Positions 21,710 to 32,367 of a stretch of DNA of 64,000 nucleotides are shown piece after piece. Location of the stretch: assembly GCA_030295235.1 (NCBI GenBank), contig AP026169.1, positions 806,001-870,000 of the forward strand. The letters run 5' to 3'. Position numbers and translations under genes: made by a program. This stretch comes from Fistulifera solaris. Lineage: Eukaryota; Bacillariophyta; Bacillariophyceae; Naviculales; Stauroneidaceae. The notes beneath the pieces were generated by a model, which was given only the letters and a program-made list of their open reading frames with translations, was not told where the DNA came from and made no database searches. Each line of letters begins with the position of its first letter. The stretch's first letter is position 1.

Positions 21710-23194
21710 ATGGCTGAAATTGGAGAAGCAGTTGAATGGTACGTGAATTGATTCGATCTTTCTAACCCTGCAGATAAAAAGATACCTTACCTTTTATCGG
21801 CTCGTTTTCTTTAGGAAAAAGTACAGCGAGTACAAGGTCAACGTCGATCCGGATCAAGATGATAAGGCGACCGAGATCAAGCTCCTTAGCTTCGCCCGTC
21901 CGCATATGCGTGCTTTCCACATGTCGTGGTTTGGTTTTTTCATGGCGTTCTTCATTTGGTTCTCTGCCGCGCCTCTCCTTTCGGAGATACGCGGTGATCT
22001 AGGACTCACCAAAAAACAAATCTGGAGCACCTCAGTGATTGCTGTAGGAGGAACCATCTTGTTTCGTTTCATCATGGGTCCTTTGTGCGACAAGTTTGGA
22101 CCCCGTCTTCCATTTGTCGGTGTGCTCATGTTTGCATCGATTCCTACAGGTCTTACCGGGCTAGCCAACAGTTTCAACTCTTTACTTATCATTCGATTGC
22201 TCATTGGTATCGCCGGGTGTACCTTTGTCATGTGTCAGTATTGGACGACGCGTATGTTCACCAAGAGTGTCGTCGGCACGGCCAACGCCACGGTCGGTGG
22301 ATGGGGAAACTTGGGTGGAGGCGTCACGCAGTTGGTGGTTGGATCCATACTGTTTCCTCTCTTCAAGGTTTTCTATGATGGCGATTCGGAAAAGCATGGC
22401 GAACTGTATTTGTTGTTCCCGCTGTTGTTGCTTTCTCGGTGGCCGTTTGCATGTTGCTATTCTCGGAGGATGCCCCCAAGGGAAACTACGGTGAAATGAA
22501 GAAGCATGGTGTCATGCCCGAAGTCTCGGCTGCTGCCTCTTTCCGTGCGGCGAGTTTCAACTTTAACACATGGATCCTGTTCCTTCAATATGCCGCCTGC
22601 TTTGGTGTCGAACTCACCATGAACAACGCGGCCGCGCTCTATTTTACGGACGAATTCGGTCAATCGACCGAGTCGGCTGCTGCGATTGCTTCGATTTTTG
22701 GCTGGATGAACTTGTTTGCGCGCGGTATGGGTGGTGTTTTCAGTGATCTTTTCAATGCCAAGATGGGAATGAAGGGTCGTATTTTGATCCACACACTGTT
22801 CTTGTTGGGAGAAGGAATTCTTGTCATGGTATTTGCCAACACCAAGACCATGTCGAGTGCGATTGTTGTCATGATATTCTTTTCTCTTTGTGTGCAAGCC
22901 GCCGAGGGTACATCGTTTGGAATTGTGCCGTACATTGACCCACCGGCAACGGGTGCGATCTCGGGATTGGTCGGTGGAGGTGGAAACTGTGGAGCTGTTG
23001 CTTTCGGCATGGCATTCCGTGAGCTGTCTTACGAGAAGGCCTTTATGATTATGGGTTTCTTCATTATTGGATCGGCGATCTTGTCGCTCTTTATCAAGAT
23101 AAAGGGATGCTCTTCATTGATTCTCGGTGGAGAAGATGTTTCCCCGTCCGCCAAGACGACTTTAGAAGTCCCCGAGCCAGAGCAGGACGCCTAA
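21710..23194 (+). CDS. NRT2: High-affinity nitrate/nitrite transporter, tandem copy 2
   Basis: The paralogue of the upstream NRT2. Exon 1 (21710-21738) codes MAEIGEAVE and two bases of a Trp codon; a 76 bp intron (21739-21814) interrupts the codon exactly as in copy 1; exon 2 is 21815-23194. Nitrate signatures VGGWGNLGGGVTQL and VGGGGNCGAVAFG are intact. A G is missing at about 22394 (DSEK-AWRT should follow), breaking the frame until near 22440; with it restored the protein is 469 residues. Most of the protein matches copy 1, while the extreme N- and C-termini and the introns differ, so the duplication is not very recent or has been homogenised in the coding part. Confidence 0.93.
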
Positions 23195-23478
23195 GGACAG
23201 GCTCTAGGATCCTCATTTTGAAGGTTACTATGTGTAGAACGTTTTGATTTGTACGTGTCATTTTACCAAAGGCACAGTAACCGACGTAATTCAGTTTTTA
23301 TTACATGAATTGATACTATTTGCGTACTGCTTTACAAGTACTGCGGTTCATTTGTTTTGAATCAGGTGTCCTTATGATCCAACAATGCCTACCTGGTAGG
23401 CCAGCATCACTACAAGGTACCGGGACTTCGTTTCCTTTAACTCTATTCGACAATTTAATTACAGTTTACAATAAGATC

Positions 23479-24612
23479 TTATTGTTTGGCACAATCCACC
23501 GACAAAAAGGATCGCGTCAAACGTTTCGGTGGTCCATGACAATGCCTTCCCAGTATCGCTTCTAGCTTTTGCGTGACATTCCCGACACTCGCTGCAATTG
23601 ACCGCAACGATCCGTTCGGTCCACCCGCGGTGCAATCACTGATCCAGACACTTTCATCGGCCCGAGCGCGCAAAAAACACAACTGCGGATGTTCGAAAAT
23701 GGCATCGTCATTGTGCAACACTTCTCGTATAGCGGGGAAAATGGTATAGTTCAAAAATCGTTCTTCGTGCAAGCCCCAACCCGGATCATGTTTCGCAATG
23801 AATCGCACATGTTCTTCGATGCGAGGAAACCGTTCCGTCGCCCAAATCCGGACGGCATCGTACGGACCATAGACCATTCTATCACTGATGGGATATTTCC
23901 CGAATCCCGGTATCACGACGCGCTGTTTGTTTGCGTATTCATTCAAACGAAGCGGTGTCAGATAGACGACATCGGACCTTAAGAGTGCGACTGTATCATA
24001 GACATATCCCTGTTGTTGACTCGTTTGTTCCATAAATTTCCATACACTCTGTATGGAATGCCACATTTTGAAAATGTTGACCATCGTTTGATAATTGTAG
24101 GTCTTTGCTTTCCAAGGGAAATAGAGTGGTCGATTTGTTTGAGGGTGTTTTGTGTGATTGACTTGGTGCAACAATGTCTCGTAGAGCGGCCAAAATTGTG
24201 TTTCGGGTTCGGCTTGTATGTTACTGACCGTTACATATTTCTGCAATTGATAAATTTCATCTGGTCGTAAAGTCCCTCCTTGACCCGATCTTCCCGCAGC
24301 TTCTTGTGTTTGTTGATAGAAATGAACGTAAACATGACAATTTGGATTGTGCAACAAAATGTTTTGTCGAATTGAGGGAAGGACTAGTGAAGTAAAAGCT
24401 CGCGGTAACCCGAAGAACAGTAACGCGCACGTTGATTTAGTTGCGTTATAGTTCTCAAACAGATGAGAATCATGAAGATTATTGTTGTTCAGATGATCGG
24501 GATACAGCGAAACTCGCCATGACAAATGACATTGCAATGCGAGCAAAAGAACCGCCAAAAGTAAGAGCAAGACTTGCAAGAGAGCCATTATGGAAACTTT
24601 CGGCTTCTTCAT
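23479..24612 (-). CDS. Type II membrane glycosyltransferase-like protein
   Basis: 377 residues: a short basic cytoplasmic end, a Leu-rich signal anchor (about 9-29), then a lumenal domain. Notable segments are LLFFGLPRAFTSLVLPSIRQNIL, VYVHFY, YDTVALLRSDVVYLTPL, and the C-terminal FLRARADESVWISDC. A fold beginning with FFGLPR..and containing an R-S-D-V motif at the middle of the sheet is seen in uncharacterised eukaryotic Golgi glycosyltransferase-like families (DUF7796-like); the Asp may act as a DxD equivalent. Four N-glycosylation sequons are visible. Substrate unknown. The neighbouring genes are unrelated. A second, different Golgi-type protein is at 57674-59079. Confidence 0.65.
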   Translation of the reverse strand: MKKPKVSIMALLQVLLLLLAVLLLALQCHLSWRVSLYPDHLNNNNLHDSHLFENYNATKSTCALLFFGLPRAFTSLVLPSIRQNILLHNPNCHVYVHFYQQTQEAAGRSGQGGTLRPDEIYQLQKYVTVSNIQAEPETQFWPLYETLLHQVNHTKHPQTNRPLYFPWKAKTYNYQTMVNIFKMWHSIQSVWKFMEQTSQQQGYVYDTVALLRSDVVYLTPLRLNEYANKQRVVIPGFGKYPISDRMVYGPYDAVRIWATERFPRIEEHVRFIAKHDPGWGLHEERFLNYTIFPAIREVLHNDDAIFEHPQLCFLRARADESVWISDCTAGGPNGSLRSIAASVGNVTQKLEAILGRHCHGPPKRLTRSFLSVDCAKQ

Positions 24613-25086
24613 TGTAGCTTATTCGATTTTTTGTTGTATTGATTGTTATTGCAAGGCGACTTATTCGTCTAATGATGCTTTTATTGTCGTTCAATCCGGT
24701 CAGAGCGATTTTGTTGCGTTGGCGTTACCTGGTTTTGCGCTCTAGTTTTATGTTTTCGACGTTGATTTGAACTTATCAGTCCGGCACCCAACAACGGAAA
24801 AACGTGTCCGAGTGCGTACTCGTGGATTATTGTCAAGAGTCAAGACAACACTTTGTTCTATAGTAAATGCTGACGAATAGTTGAGGTTTTCAAAAACCCC
24901 GACTTTGAAAGCCATAGTAAGGGGAGAACGAAAAGGATCCTTAACCCTTTTCGGATTTCCCACAGCCAACGAATAATTACACGGAAAGCAGAATAGTCGT
25001 AACAAAAAATATATCGCTTGAACTCTCATTAAAGTCCTACTGCCTTCTTTCTATTCTGCCACTTTCTACCTTACTACTTCAATCAA
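24613..25086. promoter_or_regulatory. Divergent promoter region
   Basis: 474 bp separate the minus-strand glycosyltransferase-like gene from RRP45, so both promoters should be here. A 93-codon minus-strand frame starting at 25029 with a hydrophobic start lies inside, but has no recognisable features. Confidence 0.4.
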
Positions 25087-26754
25087 ATGAGCTCCATTCG
25101 TTCGTTGCCTCATATATCTATCCGCAACGACACACGCACGACAAGTCTCGTCGAACGATCCTTCGTACGACAAAGTGCCCTCGCGACTCCCCGTGCACTC
25201 CGCACCGACGGCCGTTCCTGGAACGAAGGACGACCTCAGCGGGTCCAATTGTTGCGCAGCGACAATACGGCACACGCCACGGTACAGTGGGGCGCTGGAA
25301 CACGCGTCACTTGTTCTTGTACGGCACAAGTGATACCGCCATATCCAGATCGTCCGCAAGAAGGAATTGTTTCACTCAGTGTCGATGCTTCGACCAGTGC
25401 TTCGACGGCGTTTCGGAATGCACCGCCCGTTGCTACGACGCGTGCAGACTCAACTCCTGGCTCTAATAATAGTATGATCATGGACGAGACACAAAAAGCC
25501 TGGACGAATCGTATATTACGAGCGCTCGAACGAATTCTATTGACGGGCGGTGCTTTGGATTCGGAAGCCTTGTGTATTACACCGGATGAATGGGTGTGGA
25601 AGCTCGAACTAAATTTAGTATTGCTGGATGCAGCCGGAGGAAATTTGATGGATGCAAGTATTTATGCGGCCATGGCGGCTTTACGGCATTATCGCAAGCC
25701 CTGTTTGGAAATGACGGGCGGGACACCGATCTTGGTGGAAGCGCATATCAAAGAACCGACTCCGCTACCGTTGCATCATACACCCTTGGCCTTGTCGTTT
25801 GCTATTATAGCTGCTGAAGATGCAATCAAAGGATCGTTGACGACGACCTCGTTTTCCGCAAATACCGACAGCCCGTCGCTGCAAATGGTTGCCCTACTTG
25901 ATCCGACATTGCAGGAAGAGTTGGTCGCCGATGGAAGTCTCATTACCATTGCCATGAATGTACACGGAGAAATATGTTTGGTCGATTATGCGGGAGGGTG
26001 TGAAGTGGAACCGGTCATGTTTCGGACCGTGTGTCAAACAGCCGACCAAGTATTGCGTCTGAATCTATGTCCTGGATTGGAGCAGTCATTAGAAGAAGCC
26101 GATGTACAGGCCTTGCGTGAACGACTGCAGCGATTGCAGTTGCAGCAACAGCGTGAAGCACAGACTCATACTAAAAGTACCGAAATGGACTGGAACACAA
26201 CCGAAAGCACGACTGTGACGACGGCTACAGCCTTGGACGTGGTGTTGGATGCCGCCGTCGAACAAGCCCAAGTCCAAGCTGAAGAAGCCTATAAACGACA
26301 AGCTTTAGATTACAATAAAGGACACATGCCGACGGCTGTACGTGAAACGAGCCAGCAACAAGTAAAACAACAAGCAAATGCGCTGTTGCAGTCTCTATTG
26401 CAGTCGGTGACAGAAGAGGAGCCATCGGCGGTGCAAGGAACTGGATCTAATGAGGCAGTAAAGGACATCAATGCGATCACGGAAGACGTGCCTCTTGTTC
26501 ACAATGAACCAACAAAAGTTGTACCAGCTCCTGTGCAACAAGCTAACCAAACGAACGATACCGAGGACGACGACGAAGAAGACGAGCCGATTCTTTTACA
26601 AAGCGAATTTGATAGCATTGAAACTCCCAACAAAGATAACAAAATGATTACGGGTAGAAGCAACGAAAAGAATCAAGAGGACGATGAAGACGACGTGGAT
26701 GATTTAGTGGATGCCATACGAAAGAAGAAAAAGTCAAAGAAAGCCAAGAAATGA
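25087..26754 (+). CDS. RRP45: Exosome complex subunit RRP45 (EXOSC9)
   Basis: An RNase PH-fold ring subunit of the nuclear/cytoplasmic RNA exosome. Residues about 35-320 carry the fold: RTDGRSWNEGRPQRVQLL, ARVTCSCTAQVIPPYPDRPQEG-like strand pair, RILRALERILL, ALCITPDEWVWKLELNLVLLDAAGGNLMDASIYAAMAAL. Eukaryotic ring subunits of this type are catalytically inactive and serve as scaffold. The C-terminal 200 residues are Gln-rich, then acidic, ending KKKKSKKAKK, an extension longer than in human EXOSC9 (439 residues) and probably disordered. Start at the first ATG, 25087. No intron. Single-exon gene with no frameshift. Confidence 0.88.
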   Translation: MSSIRSLPHISIRNDTRTTSLVERSFVRQSALATPRALRTDGRSWNEGRPQRVQLLRSDNTAHATVQWGAGTRVTCSCTAQVIPPYPDRPQEGIVSLSVDASTSASTAFRNAPPVATTRADSTPGSNNSMIMDETQKAWTNRILRALERILLTGGALDSEALCITPDEWVWKLELNLVLLDAAGGNLMDASIYAAMAALRHYRKPCLEMTGGTPILVEAHIKEPTPLPLHHTPLALSFAIIAAEDAIKGSLTTTSFSANTDSPSLQMVALLDPTLQEELVADGSLITIAMNVHGEICLVDYAGGCEVEPVMFRTVCQTADQVLRLNLCPGLEQSLEEADVQALRERLQRLQLQQQREAQTHTKSTEMDWNTTESTTVTTATALDVVLDAAVEQAQVQAEEAYKRQALDYNKGHMPTAVRETSQQQVKQQANALLQSLLQSVTEEEPSAVQGTGSNEAVKDINAITEDVPLVHNEPTKVVPAPVQQANQTNDTEDDDEEDEPILLQSEFDSIETPNKDNKMITGRSNEKNQEDDEDDVDDLVDAIRKKKKSKKAKK

Positions 26755-27352
26755 AGATTGTTAGCCCGTAGTAGCGGAGAATTCATTCGCTCCAACGGAA
26801 TTCTAGCTTAAATGCAATTGTAAGACCATTCTACTTCCTACGTGATCTACTTGATTTGTTACGATGGATGATTGATTGGTGCATAGAGGATGGATAGCTA
26901 TATGAAAAAGGACCTCTACAAAAAAATCTCTTTAGCTACCTAGGAAGGACATTAAAACTCTGCCTCCCAGTACAAGATTCTACGTAGAGTCTACGACGAG
27001 GCAGAATTTTAACGCCGTTCCTTTAGTATTGCTATTTTTTTCAAATGGAAGATGCGCGCGCGAACATATGCTCGCCGGCGACCACAGTCCCTGTTGTACT
27101 GCCGTCGACACGGTCGCTTATAGCGCTGCTGCGGCGCGCCCTACTAAAAAATTGCCGCCACTTTTCGTCCTCGCCCCTGCGCTCTGTGCATTTCCGCGGC
27201 TTTACACCTTTGTCATTGATTTCAGGCCTTCTGATTGTCATTCTCTACTCCTCTTGCGTCATTTAATAACTTAATTGTTAGTGGCTGAGCAGTTATCGAA
27301 AGTAGCGCCGGCAACTGTTCAAGAATACCGCCTCTTCTGCGCCTTATTGAGC
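26755..27352. other. Intergenic with a large hairpin
   Basis: 598 bp between two + strand genes. Arms 26952-26966 and 26998-27012 are inverted copies (14 of 15 pairs) around a 31 nt loop that itself contains the palindrome TCTACGTAGA (26979-26988). A TACCTAGG word lies just upstream. Confidence 0.5.
26952..27012. repeat. Inverted repeat / stem-loop
   Basis: TTAAAACTCTGCCTC and GAGGCAGAATTTTAA pair with a single mismatch. It lies about 200 bp past the RRP45 stop and 340 bp before the RAD18-like start. It may be a 3' UTR structure or a remnant of a small inverted-repeat element. Confidence 0.6.
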
Positions 27353-28999
27353 ATGTCGTCGACAAATATGAATGAGTTCGATGCTCTCGCACAATCTGAT
27401 CCGCCTATGACGTCCACACGAACCGCGAACAATCATGACAATTCTGCTACATCACAAAAACTGCAAGGATCACGTCAATTTCATTGTGGATTAAAAGCCA
27501 TAGAAGATTCTCTGTCATGTGTCGTCTGCCGTGAGATTTTCCGCAATCCCATTTCGCTTTATCCTTGTCAGCATTCCTTTTGCAGTGAATGCGTTCGCAA
27601 ATCATTGAAAGAACAACTCAAATCGCTAAAACGAACAGCGAATTGCCCGGTTTGTCGTGTACAATTGGATACAACCGGCATTGCCTTTGAAAAGTGTATT
27701 CGACCGAATCCGACGTTAGAGGATTTATCCAAGGCTTATTCGGGCATTCGCAACGAAATTTATTCGATCTTGTCGTCTTCGGCCTCACCGCCCGCGTTAA
27801 CAGCATCAGTGGCAACTGCTACGCGAGCTAGTGAGGAAGATACACCTCGTCGATCGAGTCGTCTCTCCGCCGAAAATGAAGTCGCAGACCTAGCATCAAC
27901 CTTACTTCTTCCGCAACCACCACAACCACAGCAACCACCACGGCGAATGACCAAGAAGAATCCGGTCTTGTATCATTCTCTCAAAAAGAAACAACTGCAA
28001 GAATTGTGCCGCAAGGAAGGATTGTCGATACACGGTTCCGATACCGAACTCAAACTCCGTCATCAAGCCTTTTTGGAACTGTACAATGCCGAATGCGACA
28101 GTCGAACTCCTCGGACGCATGCCGAGCTGTTGCAAGATTTGGCGCATCGCGAACAGCAGCGACGGCTGGTGGAAAGTCAAGATCGACGCAATGGTTCGCA
28201 TGCGCATAGCGCGTACGTTGAACGGTTCTTTCAACAACGCAATGGTGATGCACCGGCGTTGAAGCGCGGGGATTCAGAATTTGATCAGGAATGGAAGGAG
28301 GGATGGAAGCGATTGATCGCCCAGGGAAAGGAGCAATTAGAGCGAGAGAGAAAGAAGAAGCAAATGGCGTCTCTTGAAACGAAAGAAACGGGTGATTTAA
28401 ACGAAACCACCCAAATGAAAGAAGCCATTGATCTTGAAAATCCAGTTGATGTTGATACGAAAGCGGCCGAAAGGGAAGCGTGCAACCAACTAAAAGCATC
28501 CGAAACAGCACAGATTACCTTAAGGGATCCAGTTGCCAAGAGGAAGAAGTATGCCGATGCATGGTTGGCCGGCGTGAAGGTGAAAGCACGGCCCGCTTTT
28601 GGATATGAGAACCAAGAAAATGAACCAGAGGATAGAGCTCAAGAAGCTCCCCTTCCCGCATTCAAGCCGGTGTCATCGGTATCTCCCCGGGTGACGAAGC
28701 GCCCTTTTGAGGCCATGTGCCCATGGAGTTCAGCCACTTCCGTCTCAGACGTCTCTTCTCCTAGTTTGGGAATAACCACTCCTAAAGTCGACTTTTCCCT
28801 GAATCCGCCAAAACAGTCAAGAATTTGTGACGCACCCAGTAAGTCTCACACGGGTCAGGGTTCCATTGTCGGGCCTTGGACGTGCAAGCTATGCACTTTC
28901 CTGAACACGAATCGCACGTGGACCAAAGCCAAATGCGAAATGTGTGATTCTCCGCGTCCCAGTGTCACCGAGACACAAGAGGTCATTGCATTAAATTAA
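27353..28999 (+). CDS. RAD18-like RING/SAP ubiquitin ligase with a RanBP2-type zinc finger
   Basis: 548 residues from the ATG at 27353 (upstream only TTG/GTG). In order: a C3HC4 RING (about 54-102: CVVC, CQHSFCSEC, CPVC); a SAP DNA-binding motif (about 205-240: YHSLKKKQLQELCRKEGLSIHGSDTEL); a long charged coiled-coil-prone middle; and a C-terminal RanBP2/NZF finger (about 507-535: WTCKLCTFLN...AKCEMC). RING followed by SAP is the RAD18 arrangement; RAD18 with RAD6 mono-ubiquitinates PCNA in damage tolerance. Animal and fungal RAD18 carry a UBZ4 finger between RING and SAP, which I do not see here. The NZF-type finger at the end could do the ubiquitin-binding job. Nuclear. Confidence 0.8.
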   Translation: MSSTNMNEFDALAQSDPPMTSTRTANNHDNSATSQKLQGSRQFHCGLKAIEDSLSCVVCREIFRNPISLYPCQHSFCSECVRKSLKEQLKSLKRTANCPVCRVQLDTTGIAFEKCIRPNPTLEDLSKAYSGIRNEIYSILSSSASPPALTASVATATRASEEDTPRRSSRLSAENEVADLASTLLLPQPPQPQQPPRRMTKKNPVLYHSLKKKQLQELCRKEGLSIHGSDTELKLRHQAFLELYNAECDSRTPRTHAELLQDLAHREQQRRLVESQDRRNGSHAHSAYVERFFQQRNGDAPALKRGDSEFDQEWKEGWKRLIAQGKEQLERERKKKQMASLETKETGDLNETTQMKEAIDLENPVDVDTKAAEREACNQLKASETAQITLRDPVAKRKKYADAWLAGVKVKARPAFGYENQENEPEDRAQEAPLPAFKPVSSVSPRVTKRPFEAMCPWSSATSVSDVSSPSLGITTPKVDFSLNPPKQSRICDAPSKSHTGQGSIVGPWTCKLCTFLNTNRTWTKAKCEMCDSPRPSVTETQEVIALN

Positions 29000-30088
29000 A
29001 AAATATTTCGAAACGGATTATGATGCTACGAAGACGAGACCGGCAGAAGTTCGGTGGTATTATTAGCCCCGTTCTAATGGTCTCATTTGAAATATAAACA
29101 ACAACGATCTTGAATTTTTTATTCTCTTTTAATATTGTAGTCGATATGTGCTCACATTGAACGATAGATCCAACTTAGCAAGAAGCTCGTTTCTTCTCCC
29201 TATTCATTAGATACCAGTACGGCAAGTGTTGAGAACGAAACAGTTCGTTGGAATGAGTCGGTAGGCGTATTTGCGAGCAAGGAGAATTAGTTTAGTCGGC
29301 GGAATAATGTAGCCTAAGCTATAGAATATACGGAACGTAAGCATGGACGTGGCTGCAACACAGACAGCAAACTTAAGAGATATAGTTCGGGTAGTTGTGA
29401 GAAAATCATCATCGACATTGCAGATGGCAGCAACGGAAAGCCGATGGTGCCATTATGCTCCTAACTTCTTCCACATAAAAGCACGAACGAGAAGGTTCCG
29501 ACTTGCGAGTTGTTGAGCAGAGTTCTCGATCAATTCAAAGAGGCAATTGGAGATAAGGTCCAAACGTAACCTTTAGTGTCTATCAAAGCATGTTTGAGTT
29601 CTTTTGTTGAATTCATCATCCGCGATTGTTCGGGATTCGTGATCGGTTTTGACGTTCGTCATGTATTCGAGAAAACGTACTTGGGTTTCTGGCAGCTGGC
29701 CGAACATTACTCCAGTATTTAAAGGCAGTCGTCACTGATTCTTTCTGAATTCGCACGCTTCCTCAGCTGTTTCTTGTTCTTCAGGTTGCACCTGTCTTTG
29801 TTTCGGTGTAAATCTGATCGTCATTTCTGGACCTATTGGCATTTCGAGAAGGTCAATGCGAACCCTCAAGTTGTTACAAAACCTGCGTTGCTTTCTGCGG
29901 CATCTTTTGTAGCTCTTTCTCTCTGTATGCTAAATTGTACTCAGGGCTTTCCCGAAGAAGACCTTCTCTGAGACGAAAATGGTTGTTTTTACGTTTTACC
30001 CTTCCAATCTTTTGCTGCCCCGAAATTGCCTTCAAAACATCATTCATATCAAAACAACCGCATTCGTATCTACATCAGAGCTTCAAAG
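29000..30088. other. Intergenic, no gene seen
   Basis: 1.09 kb with only short frames on either strand. No repeat, tRNA or palindromic word cluster was noticed. Confidence 0.45.
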
Positions 30089-30978
30089 ATGAATCAGACT
30101 TTTTCACGTGACGATATGAATGAGAGAATATTACGTGAGCGTTGTTCGATCTCCTTAAACAACGTTGGAGTCAGTCTGTTGCAACGAAGATGTTATATGC
30201 AGCAGTCGAGGCACTCGAGTGCGCCGCTTCTCTCATGCCCAACAGTCTGCTGGATGCTAGCGATAAAATGTATACGAATGATCTTTTACGAAAGAACTTA
30301 CAGTATTTAACGACAGCGAAGCCCGCTCGTTGTGAAGCTTTAATCATTGAAGTTCTTTCCGTGACGCCCGATGGATATCTTACACTCGAATCAGACAACA
30401 ATTCGTGTCGTAGAACTGTGCTTGAATCCGTTTTTCTTGACGCTCCGTGTCCGTCGGTAGCTCATGCAGTTCGGTTAGAATCACACTACGTACCCAAACA
30501 AGAGGCCATTGCAACGCACAACTTGGCAATTGCTTGCTTATGTCTGGCGAAAGTGTTCCCCGTCACAAATGAGAAGCGATATGAAATGAAGAAGCTTTTG
30601 TTCGAGAAAGCAACTCAATACGCCCGTCTTTCAGCGACGGTTCTTCTAGAACATTGGCAATCTTCCGTGACTACTTCTGAATGCCCGGCATTAGAGAATG
30701 GAGAAGAGAATGAGTGTCAGGATGTGACTGAGTGGCTGAATCATAAGATCGACGGTTCACCAGCCAAAAACCATCACGGTATTCTCGATGGCATCACTGT
30801 CGGTGTTATCAATGTATTCTTGACGACTTTGCAAGAGACCTCACGCACAGAAGAAGCCAAAGAGCTTTACAATCAATTGGTGGACTTTCGCGAATCTGCC
30901 TTTGATAACAGCGAACAACAATGCCAAGCCCTATTAAAAACCATTCTTCGGTCTGGTGGCTTGGCCGCTGCCGCATAA
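30089..30978 (+). CDS. Helical TPR-like protein of unknown function (probable frameshift)
   Basis: A frame open from about 30142 to 30978 has no near ATG but follows an ATG-started frame at 30089 (MNQTFSRDDMNERILRERC). A one-base change near 30138-30145 would join them into about 296 residues. The N-terminal DDMN..IL.ERC.. helix followed by paired helices (QEAIATHNLAIACLCLAKVF; LLFEKATQYARLSATVLLEHW; LDGITVGVINVFLTTLQETSRTEEAKELYNQL) resembles the TPR-like proteins common in diatom genomes. No catalytic motif. If the shift is not real, the start would be the ATG at 30190. Confidence 0.6.
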
Positions 30979-31405
30979 GAGAGAGGGGTGTCTATACTTT
31001 CCCTATCTTTATTCTTCTGCTTCATAACGATGTTGTCATAATAATTACTCCGTATTTCGAATGTTTCCGTTCATTAGACTATCATCTGTCGACATTTTGA
31101 TTTGCAACGAACCGTCATTTTCAGTGTTTGTAGTATCATTACCAAGTACCGGAGAGATAGAATGTGACATGCACAATCTTCAGGTCACGCGTACCGCGTT
31201 GGCGTCAATATCTTCGACGACTGCTCGCGACCATGACGATAGACATAAAAGGATTCGCTCTATCCTAGACTATAGCGCATTTTTTTTTCGTTTCACGAAG
31301 TCTCATAGCTGTAGTAACGAAACCTGTGACGCAAAGTAGCTGCGCTTATCAAAACAAATTGAAGTTGAGAGATCGCTGTTGCAAGAATACACATCTTTCC
31401 CAAAG
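30979..31405. other. Intergenic, no gene seen
   Basis: 427 bp between + strand genes; it contains a TACTCCGTA word at 31046-31054 and nothing else I can support. Confidence 0.45.
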
Positions 31406-32367
31406 ATGAGTGCCGCCTTAGAGGAACTCGACGCAGAAGAAGCTCTTATTCGCTGCGGAACAACGAAAGGCGAGATTGTGATGCACTTCTACCGCAAATG
31501 GAGTCTGCATGGATACGATCGAGCGGTTGCTTTGTACGAACATGGCTTTTACGATCATTCGCACTTTTTTCGAACCGTGCCGAACTTTTTTGGTGCAATT
31601 CGGCATTTCCTATACCGATGATGTCGAACTACAAAAGAAAGCGCGTACGACGATCCCCGATGATCCTCAACTTGATCCGCCGATTCCTTTTGATGTAGGA
31701 ACGATATCGTATGCTGGTACGTGTCTTGTTACACTACAGAATTTGAATCCGATGATTGATATAGATATCATGACCTAGCAACTTTCGCTCGCTACTAGGT
31801 TCTGAGATTCTTTCTAACCTTTCCTCTGCTCTTTCTGTTATCTTGCCTCCAAAAGGGAGCGGGCCGAACAGCCGAACGTCTCAACTATTCATCGCATACG
31901 CCGGCCTTCCATCTTTCGGGACACAATTATGGGAAACTCCAATTGGTGAAATCGAAGAAGGCATGGATGTCGTGGAGAAATTTTATAGTTACGGTGATAT
32001 GCCGCCTTGGGGCAAAGGTCCTGTGCAACAGAAAATTCATGGCGGTCCGTCTTATATCGAAGAGAACTTTCCTTTGACAGATAAATTTATTACGTGCCAC
32101 GTGCAGCGTTTGCAGACAGCAGATGAACGGGATGCGGAATTGACGGATCCTACGGACGATGTCACCGATGAAGTACCTCCGGAATTGTTAGAGCGGCCCG
32201 AGCAATTGCGACTCGCGGAAACCAAAAAGCCAGAGATAAAAGCACTGTCATCATCTAAAACTCCAACTATGTCGGCAGTAGCAGCGGTAGCCTTTCTGGC
32301 TATTGTCTGGTGGTGGTGGCGCTGGCTATCGGGTCGATCACAACAGAAATCCAGCAAGTCGGTTTGA
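31406..32367 (+). CDS. Membrane-anchored cyclophilin-type peptidyl-prolyl isomerase
   Basis: Exons 31406-31716 and 31856-32367 flank a 139 bp intron. An extra T in the run 31586-31591 breaks exon 1; removal gives a 273-residue protein. The cyclophilin fold is seen from KGEIVMHFYR through GFYDHSHFFRTVPNFLVQFG (the catalytic Arg and Gln of the RVxxxFxVQ signature are kept, the preceding His is Phe) to NSRTSQLFI and EEGMDVVEKFYSYGDMPPWGKGP. The C-terminus has a Trp-rich hydrophobic segment (AVAAVAFLAIVWWWWRWL) followed by a short polar end, a tail anchor, so the enzyme probably faces the cytosol from the ER or another membrane. Divergent subfamily; activity not certain. Confidence 0.78.

Noticed and set aside
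24748-25029. A 93-codon minus-strand frame with a signal-like start upstream of RRP45.
   Set aside because: It fills a divergent promoter region and has no family features.
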